The notes: generated from the letters alone by a model not told the origin. A DNA stretch of 64,000 nt from Polynucleobacter sp. TUM22923 (GCF_030295705.1 NZ_AP027274.1:1550001-1614000), one strand, 5' to 3'. Shown: positions 38,586 to 47,427, counted from the first letter of the stretch. Made by a program: numbers and translations.

Positions 38586-39119
38586 TTACTGATTCTTCGC
38601 TAGGCTTGGTCCTGCAGCGATTCGATCCCAGTAAAAGAATAAGGGAATTGCCACCGCCCAAACTAAGCTTAATAGGACTAAACCCCCTATTTGCCCGTGA
38701 ATGCCCCAGGCTCCGGCCCCCATCCTGATGCCGGCCTCATAAGACATTGGTCCAGCGATCCCTCCGAGAATAGCCCCCAAAATGGGTCTCCCTCGTAGCC
38801 AAGATAAGGAACTATTAATGGTGCTGGCCACTAAAGCCCAAAGCGCCCACATCCATAGTGGCGATAGATTCGCACTTGGCCAAGCATCCTCGAACCTAAG
38901 AAAACCAAAATAAGCAATAAGTGAGTCTGCACTCACTCCAAACAAGACCGCCTTAATAATGAGCCTCAGCTCAAGAATAGGCTGGGGTGAGCGCCAAATG
39001 TGCCAGGCAATATAGGCCAAAGTGCCTAATGCAGGCCAAAGCACTTCCTGTTTAGCTGCACCAATGATGCAAGCAAACCAGCCTAGCTGAAAAATCACAA
39101 AATTCCAAAATTTAGCCAT
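38586..39119 (-). CDS. DUF2878-like small integral membrane protein
   Basis: A 177-residue protein with about five or six membrane helices (FWNFVIFQLGWFACIIGAA, ALGTLAYIAWHIW, LSPLWMWALWALVASTINSSL, ILGAILGGIAGPMSYEAGIRMGA, IGGLVLLSLVWAVAIPLFFYWDR). The pattern, with a PMSYEAG-R segment, is like the DUF2878 proteins often found near photosynthesis or fatty-acid gene sets in other bacteria; function is unknown. ATG 39119 follows a GGGGTG-like site; an in-frame start 6 codons earlier is possible. Its end lies 118 bp from the recA start. Confidence 0.65.
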   Translation of the reverse strand: MAKFWNFVIFQLGWFACIIGAAKQEVLWPALGTLAYIAWHIWRSPQPILELRLIIKAVLFGVSADSLIAYFGFLRFEDAWPSANLSPLWMWALWALVASTINSSLSWLRGRPILGAILGGIAGPMSYEAGIRMGAGAWGIHGQIGGLVLLSLVWAVAIPLFFYWDRIAAGPSLAKNQ

Positions 39120-39151
39120 CAGCACACCCCCAAGCAACTCTGCCTAAGAAA

Positions 39152-39179
39152 AAGGCCATCACCGCTGGGCAATGGCCTT
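39152..39179 (-). terminator. terminator after tRNA-Met
   Basis: AAGGCCAT (39152-39159) and ATGGCCTT (39172-39179) form an 8-bp stem; read on the minus strand it is followed by TTTTTC. It lies 8 bp beyond the tRNA 3' end. Confidence 0.75.
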
Positions 39180-39186
39180 CTAAACA

Positions 39187-39263
39187 TGGTGGCGAATCAG
39201 GGATTTGAACCCCGGACCTGCGGATTATGATTCCGTCGCTCTAACCAGCTGAGCTAATTCGCC
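39187..39263 (-). tRNA. tRNA-Met (CAU anticodon)
   Basis: On the minus strand a complete cloverleaf can be folded: acceptor GGCGAAT/ATTCGCC, D stem GCTC/GAGC, anticodon loop ATCATAA with CAT anticodon, variable loop AGGTC, T arm with TTCAAAT. The CCA end is encoded (39187-39189). The start of the acceptor is a normal G-C pair, so it is an elongator type and not initiator. A CAT anticodon could also be a lysidine-modified tRNA-Ile; the overall sequence favours Met. Confidence 0.9.
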
Positions 39264-39335
39264 GAAGGGATGATTGTAACAAATTGGCTAGATTAGGGGT
39301 GATATCTGGACTAACTCGCTTTTGGCCACGCCAGC

Positions 39336-39836
39336 CTATTGCCTTGTAAGCTGGGTAATGATGGCTCTATTTGCTTCAGTATCACCAAATTGATCTAATA
39401 ATTGCTGGCGCCGCCCTAGTTCAAAGTCTGCAAAATCGAAACCTGGTGCGACGGTACAGCTAACCAAGCTAAAAGAAGACTCTTCATGTGCTTTTGCTGC
39501 AAACCAAGTATTAGCAGGCACAGTCATCTGCAATTGATCGCCGAAACCAACACGATGCTCCTCTAGTTGCCCCAAAGCATTCATCAAATAAATGGATAAA
39601 GGGCAGCCCGTATGAAAAAACCAGCTTTCATCAGAGGCGACCTTGTGCCAAGCTGAGAAGGAATTTCCTGGTAACAGAAAATAAATACTCGTATAAGCAG
39701 GGCGCATGCCATTGAGGATCGGCACCTCAAGCTCTAGGGGAGCGCGATACATCTCCCTATAGAATCCACCCTCGGGGTGCGGAAGTAGATTTAAGCGTTG
39801 AACAAGCTCTTCAACTGAATCTTGAATAAATGGCAT
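39336..39836 (-). CDS. cupin-fold DUF985 protein
   Basis: A 166-residue single-domain cupin. The family pattern is present: LLPHPEGGFYREMYR near the N-terminus, SIYFLLPGNSFSAWHKVASDESWFFHTG in the centre with candidate metal-ligand histidines, and LVSCTVAPGFDFADFELG at the C-terminus. Members of this family (Pfam cupin_5) have no settled function. ATG 39836 starts the conserved region; an alternative TTG lies two codons upstream. It is a lone gene between tRNA-Met and the FAH pseudogene. Confidence 0.85.
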   Translation of the reverse strand: MPFIQDSVEELVQRLNLLPHPEGGFYREMYRAPLELEVPILNGMRPAYTSIYFLLPGNSFSAWHKVASDESWFFHTGCPLSIYLMNALGQLEEHRVGFGDQLQMTVPANTWFAAKAHEESSFSLVSCTVAPGFDFADFELGRRQQLLDQFGDTEANRAIITQLTRQ

Positions 39837-39863
39837 TAGCAAAAAATAATTAGTGTTATTAAA

Positions 39864-40676
39864 TTAAACAATCTTGATAACTAGGTCCGGTAAGTTATCG
39901 ATGCTACAGCGCACAATATCCCCTCTTACTACCGGCCCTACATTCTCGGGCGTTCCAGAGTAAATAATATCCCCAGAAAAGAGCTCATTCGCTTCTGATA
40001 ATTTAGAAATTTGCTCCGCCACAGACCAAATCATCTGGTCCAGAGTCGCCTTTTACTTTACCACTCCATTTACCGAAAGGGCAATAGTCCCTTTAGTAAA
40101 GTGCCCCACTTGCGCTAAAGGATAAATAGGCCCTATCGGTGCAGAGTGATCAAACGATTTGCCTATTTCCCAAGGCTTCTTCTGATCACCCATAAAACGC
40201 TGTAAGTCCCGGCGTGTCATATCTAGGCCCAAGGCATACCCAAAGACATGATCAAGCGCTTTATCAATGGGAATATTTTTACCGCCTTTGTTTAAGGCTG
40301 CCACTAGCTCAACTTCATAGTGATAATTTTTGGTCAGAGAAGGATATGCATGATCGACTATTTTATTTGGCGCAACAAACTGAATGGCATCCGTTGGCTT
40401 TTGAAAAAAGAATGGTGGCTCCCGCGTAGGGTCTGAACCCATCTCGCGTGCATGAGCCGCATAATTTCGACCAATGCAGTAAATACGGCGCACTGGAAAT
40501 TCAGCGCTACTACCTGCAATTGGAATCAATGTTTGCGCAACTGCAAATGGCGTTTTAACCGAATCAGCTTCTTTATGCGCCTGAGCTGAAGACATCACGC
40601 CTACAGAAGAAAGCGACACAACGCCTAACTTGATTGCACTGCGTCGACTAAGGGCATCACTATTAAAATTTGACAT
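39864..40676 (-). pseudogene. Tat-exported fumarylacetoacetate hydrolase-family protein, internal stop
   Basis: A 270-codon frame is interrupted once, by TAA at 40053-40055. Residues 11-36 form a twin-arginine signal (SRRSAIKLGVVSLSSVG...AQA). The FAH fold motifs follow: YCIGRNYAAHAREMG, PFFFQKPTDAI, YHYEVELVAAL (metal ligands Glu), HVFGYALGLDMTRRDLQ. After the stop the frame continues KATLDQMIWSVAEQISKL and GDIIYSGTPENVGPV, the standard C-terminal motifs. A glutamine codon (CAA to TAA) is the obvious ancestral state. The truncated 207-residue product lacks one side of the active site. A Tat-exported FAH protein is itself unusual. Confidence 0.85.
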
Positions 40677-40769
40677 TGCTTATTCCTTAAGAAAATGAAT
40701 ACACCATCTTATGCGTATTCATGTTCATATTCACTAGTTCAACTATCAGGAAAACCCTAGGGATCAATA

Positions 40770-41636
40770 TCAGCTAGACGAGGCATGCGAAAGTCTATCA
40801 ATCACCAACATATGCGGAACAGTCAACGCTGCCAAGATCACAAATAGGATCTGAATGAGCTGTCCATCCAACGGTGCCTGAGGCAATAACATCCACGCTG
40901 CAATAAAAGCCCCCAATACAAAAATCATGGGTAACGCCATGCCTTTGAGTAATTGAGTGCCTGACTGTAAATTAGCAAACCGATAAGCACGCATGATGTG
41001 GCGCGGCCCGTGCATGCCGCAGAAGAAAATAGTAAATGCTAGTAATGGGGGCAAAAAGCTAGCCACTGCAATAACCGCCAGAAATTCAACGCTACTAAAG
41101 CGATCTTTTCGGATATGGACTACAGCTAGAGAAATAGCTGCAATCAGCCAAGGTATTGCTATTGGCCGTAAGCCTGCCATGACCGTATTTGCAGCCTCTT
41201 CCCCAGCCACGAAGGCAAATAAAATATGCATCTCAGGAGCATATAAAAGTGCCGGTAAAACCAAAATACATGAGCCGTAAGTGAAGCGATAAATATGAGA
41301 AAACTGACCTTCAATATCCGTTGAAAAATGAATGGCAGAAATAATTAAAAACCCAATTAAGAAAAAAGTAGGAGCCGCCCACCAAACTAGCACCACTGCT
41401 GCGGCTAGCGCTAGATAGGCCGTTAAAAAGATCAGCCACTGCATTAAAGAGTTTATTTTATAGAGGGGCTTAGCAAGAATGGCGTCTAGAGCTCCATGCG
41501 GAATACCTAGTAAAGTAATCAGGGCAATAAGTATTAGCCACTCCACTTTTTTATCCAGGGTAAAGCCCAATAAATAGACAAAAATCATCAAAAAAGAAAA
41601 GGCACAAAATAATTGCCCTTGGAGCCTAAGGTTCAT
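40770..41636 (-). CDS. blh: beta-carotene 15,15'-dioxygenase, Brp/Blh family
   Basis: Blh cleaves beta-carotene into two retinal molecules, the chromophore of the rhodopsin in this operon. The 288-residue, mostly helical membrane protein has the conserved histidine motifs of the family: GIPHGALDA (about 44-52), AIHFSTD, FCGMHGPRH and the C-terminal VPHMLVIDR, proposed iron ligands. Its ATG overlaps the crtY stop by 4 bp, so it is translationally coupled. It is the last gene of the operon. Confidence 0.95.
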   Translation of the reverse strand: MNLRLQGQLFCAFSFLMIFVYLLGFTLDKKVEWLILIALITLLGIPHGALDAILAKPLYKINSLMQWLIFLTAYLALAAAVVLVWWAAPTFFLIGFLIISAIHFSTDIEGQFSHIYRFTYGSCILVLPALLYAPEMHILFAFVAGEEAANTVMAGLRPIAIPWLIAAISLAVVHIRKDRFSSVEFLAVIAVASFLPPLLAFTIFFCGMHGPRHIMRAYRFANLQSGTQLLKGMALPMIFVLGAFIAAWMLLPQAPLDGQLIQILFVILAALTVPHMLVIDRLSHASSS

Positions 41637-42829
41637 AGACTTACCTTCTGACGAACTTCTTTTTCTTTGGGCAATATGGGACGCAAAAGCTCTCGAATAA
41701 ATGGTACTGCTGGTAAAGAGCGAATAATCGATAGGTAATCCAAGGTCCTTGCCTCGCCACTCAGGAAACGAATCGCTATCGATGGGGAAACATTTTTAAA
41801 GAGAGATAAAAATAAGCTTGGCGCATTAGCTGGATCAGAACGCAATACCTTTAAAAATAAAAGATCCATCTTGCGAACAATCCAAGGATCGGACGGCTGA
41901 TTAATTAATACCTCTGACTGGATCAATGAAGCCGCACATAGTCGAGCCCATTGCTGAATTCTTTGAAAGGCATAACCCGTACTGGCCCTAGCAGACCCTG
42001 CCATTACTCCTACTTTGGCGTAACTGGCATCAGCAACGCTTGGCGGCACATCTAACCCCATAGGTAAGCACGCACTTTCAGATCTCAAAATAGAGAATGC
42101 CGCACCCCCTACACGCTCTTTAACAGCGCTCTCAAGGTAAGGGGCCAGGTCTGTTGCTGTAAAAGGGCTAGGAGCAAATACAGTAAATTCAATCAAGGCC
42201 CGGGTAGCTGATATGGGTAAAAAGTAGGTAAATGCAATGCGGTCTGAGTCTGGCAAGAAATCCATTAGATCGGCTATGCTTGAATCAAAGATCGCATCGA
42301 CACATTCAATTTCATAGCCATAAAACGATTGCCAAAGAATGGTATTGGTATTGGGGTTGACGCTATCTGGACGAGTATCAACCAAAAATGAACTCTGGAA
42401 TACACCTATGCTGGTCTTCACCTCCCAATGATCTTGAAAATGATGAGCAACATCTTCAACAATAGCCCCTAGTTCAACTTCAATTTGAGAGGAGGCATAG
42501 ATCATTTTTAATGCTGCTTGATAAAATTGGTCAGAAGCAAGCATTTGATAGGGGCGGCTCTTACAGGGAAAAAAAATACTTTCCTGATTGGAGCTAATTC
42601 TCAGCATGCTCCATTGGTGGGTTACATTTTCATGAGTCTGAATTTGCTTACCCTTTGCAGCCTTTTCGGGAGGCTCCCAAAAGCACCAAGTACGATCATT
42701 TTCGTATTTTTTGCGGGACTCTAAAAGCAATACTTTCAACTTCTTGTCTTTCAACAGCGCAAGCTCTCTGGCTAGGCTAAGGCCTGCGCAGCCTCCCCCC
42801 AAGATAATCAGATCATATTTTTCAGCCAT
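41633..42829 (-). CDS. crtY: lycopene beta-cyclase CrtY
   Basis: CrtY cyclises both ends of lycopene to make beta-carotene. The 398-residue flavoprotein has the dinucleotide-binding LIILGGGCAGLSLARELA, the DRTWCFWEPP segment close to the N-terminus, the central FTYFLPISATRALIEFTVF and GSARASTGYAFQRIQQWA near the end, all typical of CrtY. It follows the crtI-crtB fusion by 20 bp and overlaps blh by 4 bp. Confidence 0.95.
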   Translation of the reverse strand: MAEKYDLIILGGGCAGLSLARELALLKDKKLKVLLLESRKKYENDRTWCFWEPPEKAAKGKQIQTHENVTHQWSMLRISSNQESIFFPCKSRPYQMLASDQFYQAALKMIYASSQIEVELGAIVEDVAHHFQDHWEVKTSIGVFQSSFLVDTRPDSVNPNTNTILWQSFYGYEIECVDAIFDSSIADLMDFLPDSDRIAFTYFLPISATRALIEFTVFAPSPFTATDLAPYLESAVKERVGGAAFSILRSESACLPMGLDVPPSVADASYAKVGVMAGSARASTGYAFQRIQQWARLCAASLIQSEVLINQPSDPWIVRKMDLLFLKVLRSDPANAPSLFLSLFKNVSPSIAIRFLSGEARTLDYLSIIRSLPAVPFIRELLRPILPKEKEVRQKVSL

Positions 42830-42849
42830 CAGTAATAACTACTATATCG

Positions 42850-45285
42850 CTAAATAAAAAAATCTGAAAAAGGGCGTTGTTTAGCGGTATTGAGATAACC
42901 CAGGGGACGCCAAAAGCTTCGAGTGAAGATGGCTTGGATAAATGCAGTCGTGGTCACCAATATTTTTTGAGGGCTAGAAACAACTGCCCTTTGCTGCCAA
43001 TAGTTAAATTTATTTTTCTTTAATTGAGCGCCAATCGCCTGATAGACACGCGCCGCCACCAAAATACTACTGCGTGCGCCTAACGGTAAATAAGAAAAAC
43101 CATTTTGACCGCTAGCATAATACTGATCTGCCTTTTTCAACATTCTTGCAATGCCATTGATGACAAGCACCTGTGTTTCCAAATCCGGATTAATCAACTG
43201 GGCCATGCTCACTTCACCCACCATCGAGATTGGCAAGTAACAGCGCCCTACTTTCGCATCATCGGCAACATCACGACATATATTCGTAAGTTGCATTGCA
43301 ATGCCTAGGTCAACCGCATGTCGTAACGCTGTTGGATCACTTACATTAAGCACTTTGCACATCATCAGCCCAACCGTACCCGCAACTTGATAGCAATACT
43401 TTAATAGTGCCGCATCATTTTCAATTTGCTTGAGGCGAATATCGGATTGAATGCCATCAATCAAATCTAACACTACCGCCAAATCAATATGACATTCCCG
43501 CATTAAATCAATACCATCCTGAATTACTGGCTGTGTTGAGTGCCCCGCTGTAATTTCCACTCTAGCCATCTCAATAGCCTGAGTTGCCTTTTCGGCTGAA
43601 TGCTCCTCATCTACGAGATCGTCCAGATAGCGACAAAAGCTATACAAACGGGTGGCGTTCGATGCCTGCTGTGCGCTCATAAAAAAACGGGCCCAGTAAA
43701 AACTTCTACCCTTTTTAGCCAGAGTATTTTCAGCTACGGCTAATATGGCTTCTGAGGGTGCCTGAACCAAATGAGATCTGAGTACTGAGTGCTCTTTAGA
43801 ACCAGCTTCTTCAATAGGATTTACTGATGGGATCAAATTATCAATTACTTTTGCCGAGCAAAGCACTCCGGGCATACCCGCTCCAGGATGTGTTCCCGCA
43901 CCAACTAGATATAAGTTTTTAATGCCTTCCGCTTTATTGTGAAAACGAAACCAAGCTGATTGCCTAAAAAGGGGTGCAATTGAGAAACCCGCACCAAACT
44001 GACTCAAGTAGTCAGTCTTAAAATCTTGGGGCGTCATGAAAAAATCACTCGTAATTGTTTCTGTAAGCCCTGGCAGAATCGTTCTATCCAAAGCGGTAAC
44101 AATCCGAGATTGTAGTTTTGGACCTTCGACAGCCCAGTCAATCTCTGCCTGTAAATTAGGGACGGGACAAAGTACGTAGAAGCTGTCGCATCCTTCTGGA
44201 GCAAAACTGGGATCTGTTGCTGTAGGACGGTGTAAGTAAAGTGAAAAATCTTCTGTAAGTATTTTCTTATCAAAGATATCTTCAAGTAGTTCGCGATAGC
44301 GCTCACCCATCCAAATTGTATGATGAGCTACTTCAGGATACTGTCGTGTCGTCCCAAAATACAAAACAAAGAGGCCCATAGAATACGATGCGGCTTTCAA
44401 TTTTGAGCGGGTCATGATTGCTTGTTTTTTCGGCTCAATCATCTTGCTATATAAGAAAGCAGGATCTGCGTTAGAGACAATCACATCCGCATCGATTACC
44501 TGACCACCTTCTAGCAATACCCCTTGAGCAACCCCATTCTCAACTAGGATTTGCTCAACAGTAGTACCAAGCTCAATAGTGATGCCATGGCGCTGCATTA
44601 AATCTGACAATGCCTTGGTAATAGCGCCCGTACCACCCATAGCGAAGTAGACGCCGTATGAACGCTCTAAATAATGAATCAAGCCATAAATGCTAGTGGT
44701 ATCGAAAGGATTGCCGCCCACCAATAAAGGCTGAATAGAGAAAGCTTGCCTCAGCTTTGGATTTTGAAGGTAACTACACACCAAACCCCAAACGGTTTTG
44801 TAGCTGCCTAAACCAACCAACCTAGGAATCTGAGCCAACATTGTCTTAAATTGATGAAATGGTTGCGCTGAAAGCTCAACAAAACCCACCTCAAAAATTC
44901 GTTTAGATTGCGCTAATAATTTTTTGTAACCCACACAGTCTGCCGGCTCAATCCGGTGAATTTCGGCTAAAGTCTGCTCTAAGGTTCCGCCATAATCAAA
45001 TGTAGTTTGATCTGCAAATACAAACCGATACCATGGCGTAAGTGGGACTAACTTGACATGATCTTCAAGCTTCTCGTCAAACAGAGAAAAAAGTTCTTCA
45101 AATAGAAAAGGGGCAGTGATTACTGTTGGGCCTGCATCATGGCGAAAGCCATTACGCTCAAATACCTGTGCACGGCCACCTATATCAGCACACCGATCAA
45201 TGAGGGTTACCTCATAACCCTTGGCGCGCAATCTCAATGCAGCAGCAATACCTCCAAATCCAGCACCAACTACGATTGCCTTCAT
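42850..45285 (-). CDS. crtIB: phytoene desaturase-phytoene synthase fusion (CrtI-CrtB)
   Basis: One 811-residue frame joins two carotenoid enzymes normally made separately. Residues 1-490 are CrtI: IVVGAGFGGIAAALRLRAKGYEVTLID (FAD site), GRAQVFERNGFRHDAGPTVIT, and HPGAGMPGVLCSAKV at its end. After a short linker, residues 505-811 are CrtB: GRSFYWARFFMS, RYLDDLVDEEHSA with the first Asp-rich motif (555-560), and QLTNICRDVADDAKVGRCYLP with the second (about 672-676). Phytoene made by CrtB would be handed directly to CrtI, which turns it into lycopene. The domain order, desaturase first, is the reverse of metabolic order. No stop or frameshift separates them. Confidence 0.93.
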   Translation of the reverse strand: MKAIVVGAGFGGIAAALRLRAKGYEVTLIDRCADIGGRAQVFERNGFRHDAGPTVITAPFLFEELFSLFDEKLEDHVKLVPLTPWYRFVFADQTTFDYGGTLEQTLAEIHRIEPADCVGYKKLLAQSKRIFEVGFVELSAQPFHQFKTMLAQIPRLVGLGSYKTVWGLVCSYLQNPKLRQAFSIQPLLVGGNPFDTTSIYGLIHYLERSYGVYFAMGGTGAITKALSDLMQRHGITIELGTTVEQILVENGVAQGVLLEGGQVIDADVIVSNADPAFLYSKMIEPKKQAIMTRSKLKAASYSMGLFVLYFGTTRQYPEVAHHTIWMGERYRELLEDIFDKKILTEDFSLYLHRPTATDPSFAPEGCDSFYVLCPVPNLQAEIDWAVEGPKLQSRIVTALDRTILPGLTETITSDFFMTPQDFKTDYLSQFGAGFSIAPLFRQSAWFRFHNKAEGIKNLYLVGAGTHPGAGMPGVLCSAKVIDNLIPSVNPIEEAGSKEHSVLRSHLVQAPSEAILAVAENTLAKKGRSFYWARFFMSAQQASNATRLYSFCRYLDDLVDEEHSAEKATQAIEMARVEITAGHSTQPVIQDGIDLMRECHIDLAVVLDLIDGIQSDIRLKQIENDAALLKYCYQVAGTVGLMMCKVLNVSDPTALRHAVDLGIAMQLTNICRDVADDAKVGRCYLPISMVGEVSMAQLINPDLETQVLVINGIARMLKKADQYYASGQNGFSYLPLGARSSILVAARVYQAIGAQLKKNKFNYWQQRAVVSSPQKILVTTTAFIQAIFTRSFWRPLGYLNTAKQRPFSDFFI

Positions 45286-46220
45286 TGCCGTGCGATATCT
45301 GAGGAAATTGGTGTGGTAGCTTTCAGTTGGTTGGATAACTTCTGGGCCAGCTCAGCGAGTAAGTGGCCAGAATTCATCGGCAAATTGTTGCAAGCGTTGG
45401 TAGCCTGCTCTAACTTGAGTAAGCCTAAATCTAATGCTGCTTGATAACTATTTATACAGCTTGGGTCAGACTGTAATACCAACAAAATATTAGCGTGATG
45501 AATACAGTCACCACTGGAATCTTTTTCAAAATCTTCGATGTCATCATAAATTTGATAGGCCACAGCAAAATCATCGGCAGCCTGTCTTGCCTGAGTTACC
45601 CATTCTTTTTTACCACCAGCAATTAGGGCCAGCTCAATCGGCAAGCTCAGTAATGCTCCCGATTTGCTAAAGGCAATATCTTCATATGTCTTTAAATTGA
45701 GTGTTTTCGAGTCCAACAGGAGATCGGAACATTGACCCTTGATGGCATAAGACACTTTTGCATGCATTTGTTTCAGTAATTCAGGAATTAAGGCATAGCA
45801 TTGCGTTTGCGCAATTGCGGCATAAGCGGCGGATAACATAAGGTCGCCAGTACAGATAGCAACATTGCTACCAAATTGAGCCCAAACAGCTTTCGATCCA
45901 CGTCTGATCAAATCCTCATCCTGAAGGTCATCATGGACCAATGAGGCGTTATGCAGCAACTCAACAGCTGCTGCTAAGGCAACGGCATTTGTTTCATTTA
46001 CTCCTAAGCTTGCACAAGCAGCAAAGGCAAGACGAGCACGAATACGGTGACCACCCAATTGAAGGTGATACGCGGCAGCTTCATGCGCTAAGGAGGAAAT
46101 AGTATTTTTAGATTGCTCTTGATCTTTAACTAGATCGAGCATGAGAGCGTCGACAGATGAAAGCCACAGATCCGGATTAGGGACTGTTTTTACCAGAAAT
46201 TCATCTGCAAGCCTGTTCAT
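45282..46220 (-). CDS. crtE: geranylgeranyl diphosphate synthase CrtE
   Basis: This prenyltransferase supplies the C20 precursor of phytoene. From ATG 46220 it has 312 residues. The first Asp-rich motif is HDDLQDED (97-103), the second YDDIEDFEKD (226-230), with GGHRIRARL upstream, as in bacterial GGPP synthases. The frame remains open to a TTG at 46319 but the region between contains the repeat array and a terminator, so the internal ATG with AGGGA upstream is preferred. Its stop overlaps the crtIB start by 4 bp (ATGA). Confidence 0.93.
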   Translation of the reverse strand: MNRLADEFLVKTVPNPDLWLSSVDALMLDLVKDQEQSKNTISSLAHEAAAYHLQLGGHRIRARLAFAACASLGVNETNAVALAAAVELLHNASLVHDDLQDEDLIRRGSKAVWAQFGSNVAICTGDLMLSAAYAAIAQTQCYALIPELLKQMHAKVSYAIKGQCSDLLLDSKTLNLKTYEDIAFSKSGALLSLPIELALIAGGKKEWVTQARQAADDFAVAYQIYDDIEDFEKDSSGDCIHHANILLVLQSDPSCINSYQAALDLGLLKLEQATNACNNLPMNSGHLLAELAQKLSNQLKATTPISSDIARQ

Positions 46221-46275
46221 GGGGATATCCCTAAATCTGTCTATGGGTACTGCTAAATAATGAATTACGTTCTTT

Positions 46276-46327
46276 ACTACCTTAATTTGCTTTGTTTCTT
46301 TACTACCATTCGCTACCAATCACTACC
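46276..46327 (-). promoter_or_regulatory. tandem TGGTAG repeats upstream of crtE
   Basis: On the minus strand the hexamer GGTAG(T/C) occurs at plus-strand positions 46322-46327, 46312-46317 and 46302-46307, spaced exactly 10 bp, and again at 46276-46281. They lie between the rhodopsin terminator and the crtE start, so they may be phased binding sites for a regulator. This is inference. Confidence 0.5.
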
Positions 46328-46333
46328 AAGTAA

Positions 46334-46365
46334 AAAGACTAATGGGAGTATTCCCACTAGTCTTT
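46334..46365 (-). terminator. strong terminator between rhodopsin gene and crtE
   Basis: AAAGACTAATGGGA (46334-46347) pairs with TCCCACTAGTCTTT (46352-46365), 13 of 14 pairs, with a 4-nt loop and TTTTT after it on the minus strand. It lies 12 bp after the rhodopsin stop and must reduce, or end, transcription into the crt genes. Confidence 0.88.
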
Positions 46366-46376
46366 CCTCAAAACAA

Positions 46377-47171
46377 TTACTTACCTGACTTTTCTGTTTC
46401 AGATACAGCAACACTCCAAATAATCAAACCAAATGCGATCTTGTTGAGAACGTCTGCGGCGTTATAAATGATATTTAACGCATTAGCACTGCTCTCTGGA
46501 CCGGCACCAGTAAGGTATCCGAAGAAGTATCCGATTGGATAGATTGCCCAACCAAAGGTCACAATCAAACGCATTGTGCTGAAAGCAGATTGAACTGATG
46601 GAGGCGCAGAGGCTGCATTAATCTTGCTAGCTTCACCAGCAAAGATCTCGTACAGAATGTAGAACCAACCAATCATACCAACGATAAATGCTGGCCATAC
46701 AGCTACGTAGCCGGCTTCACCTACATATCCACCAATCAACATTACTAAAGTACCAATCATCAAGCGCCAGAAAACGCCTGTTGGAACTTTTGCAATCGCT
46801 GACAAAATGAGATAGAACTCGATCATTAACAAAGGTACTGTAATCAACCAGTCAATGTAACGAAACACCGTTGGTGTAGAACCAGTTGCAACCCAAACAT
46901 CACGCATGTAGAAATAGTGAACAGCAGCTACTAAGGTCACTAAGCCTGATACGGTCAATGAGGTTTTCCATTTTGGAGAAACACGATCACGCTCTAAAAA
47001 GAAAAACACAGTAGACGCAACCAATGCCATTGAAATGATCCAAAACGAAATGCCGACAAAGTCTTCTTGCTTGAGCGTATCCGCTGCCGCAAAGGCTTGT
47101 GTCGTCAGTAAAGCTAAGCCACTAAAGAGTAGCGCGCTACTAAACAACTTTTTAAAATGAGACAGCATCAT
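46377..47171 (-). CDS. green-light-type proteorhodopsin, proton pump
   Basis: A seven-helix retinal protein, 264 residues with a signal peptide (about 1-29). The functional residues line up with green proteorhodopsin: His85, Asp107 (proton acceptor), Thr111, Leu115 at the spectral tuning site, Glu118 (proton donor) in RYIDWLITVPLLMIEF, and Lys244 for the Schiff base in ADVLNKIAFG. D-T-E motif and Leu at the tuning position indicate an outward proton pump absorbing green light. Two adjacent ATG codons start the gene behind GGGAG. It begins the operon, with retinal synthesis genes directly downstream. Confidence 0.96.
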   Translation of the reverse strand: MMLSHFKKLFSSALLFSGLALLTTQAFAAADTLKQEDFVGISFWIISMALVASTVFFFLERDRVSPKWKTSLTVSGLVTLVAAVHYFYMRDVWVATGSTPTVFRYIDWLITVPLLMIEFYLILSAIAKVPTGVFWRLMIGTLVMLIGGYVGEAGYVAVWPAFIVGMIGWFYILYEIFAGEASKINAASAPPSVQSAFSTMRLIVTFGWAIYPIGYFFGYLTGAGPESSANALNIIYNAADVLNKIAFGLIIWSVAVSETEKSGK

Positions 47172-47427
47172 GAAATCTCCCGATGTTTATAAAGATTTTT
47201 ATTACGAAATATGACTTTTATAAAATTGATCTTTTAGTTAAGTCACCAGTGAACTTTACAGCTAAATACAAATTCACGTCAGTCAGTAGTTACCCTCGTG
47301 ATTTTTTAGCCCCTATTTATGGGGGTTTCTACTAGCACCCCACACTATAGTCGCGTAATACCTTGGTCATAGTGATGTCATATTTAGCGACTGACGCTTG
47401 CTTACTCTGTTAAAAATAAAGATACCT
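47172..47427. other. 256-bp divergent region, rhodopsin/MOSC genes
   Basis: No coding sequence is evident. It must hold the rhodopsin promoter on the minus strand and the MOSC promoter on the plus strand. A short stem CCCC-TATTTAT-GGGG (47311-47324 approximately) lies in its centre. I found no convincing -35/-10 pair. Confidence 0.5.

Noticed and set aside
27714..40055. Stop codon reassignment or programmed read-through explaining the three in-frame stops
   Set aside because: The stops differ (TAG, TAA, TAA), two fit simple CAA-to-TAA changes, and normal genes in the window end with these codons; pseudogene decay is simpler.
46377..47171. Rhodopsin as chloride or sodium pump, or sensory type
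   Set aside because: The D-T-E motif with a donor Glu fits a proton pump; no NDQ or NTQ motif and no transducer gene nearby.
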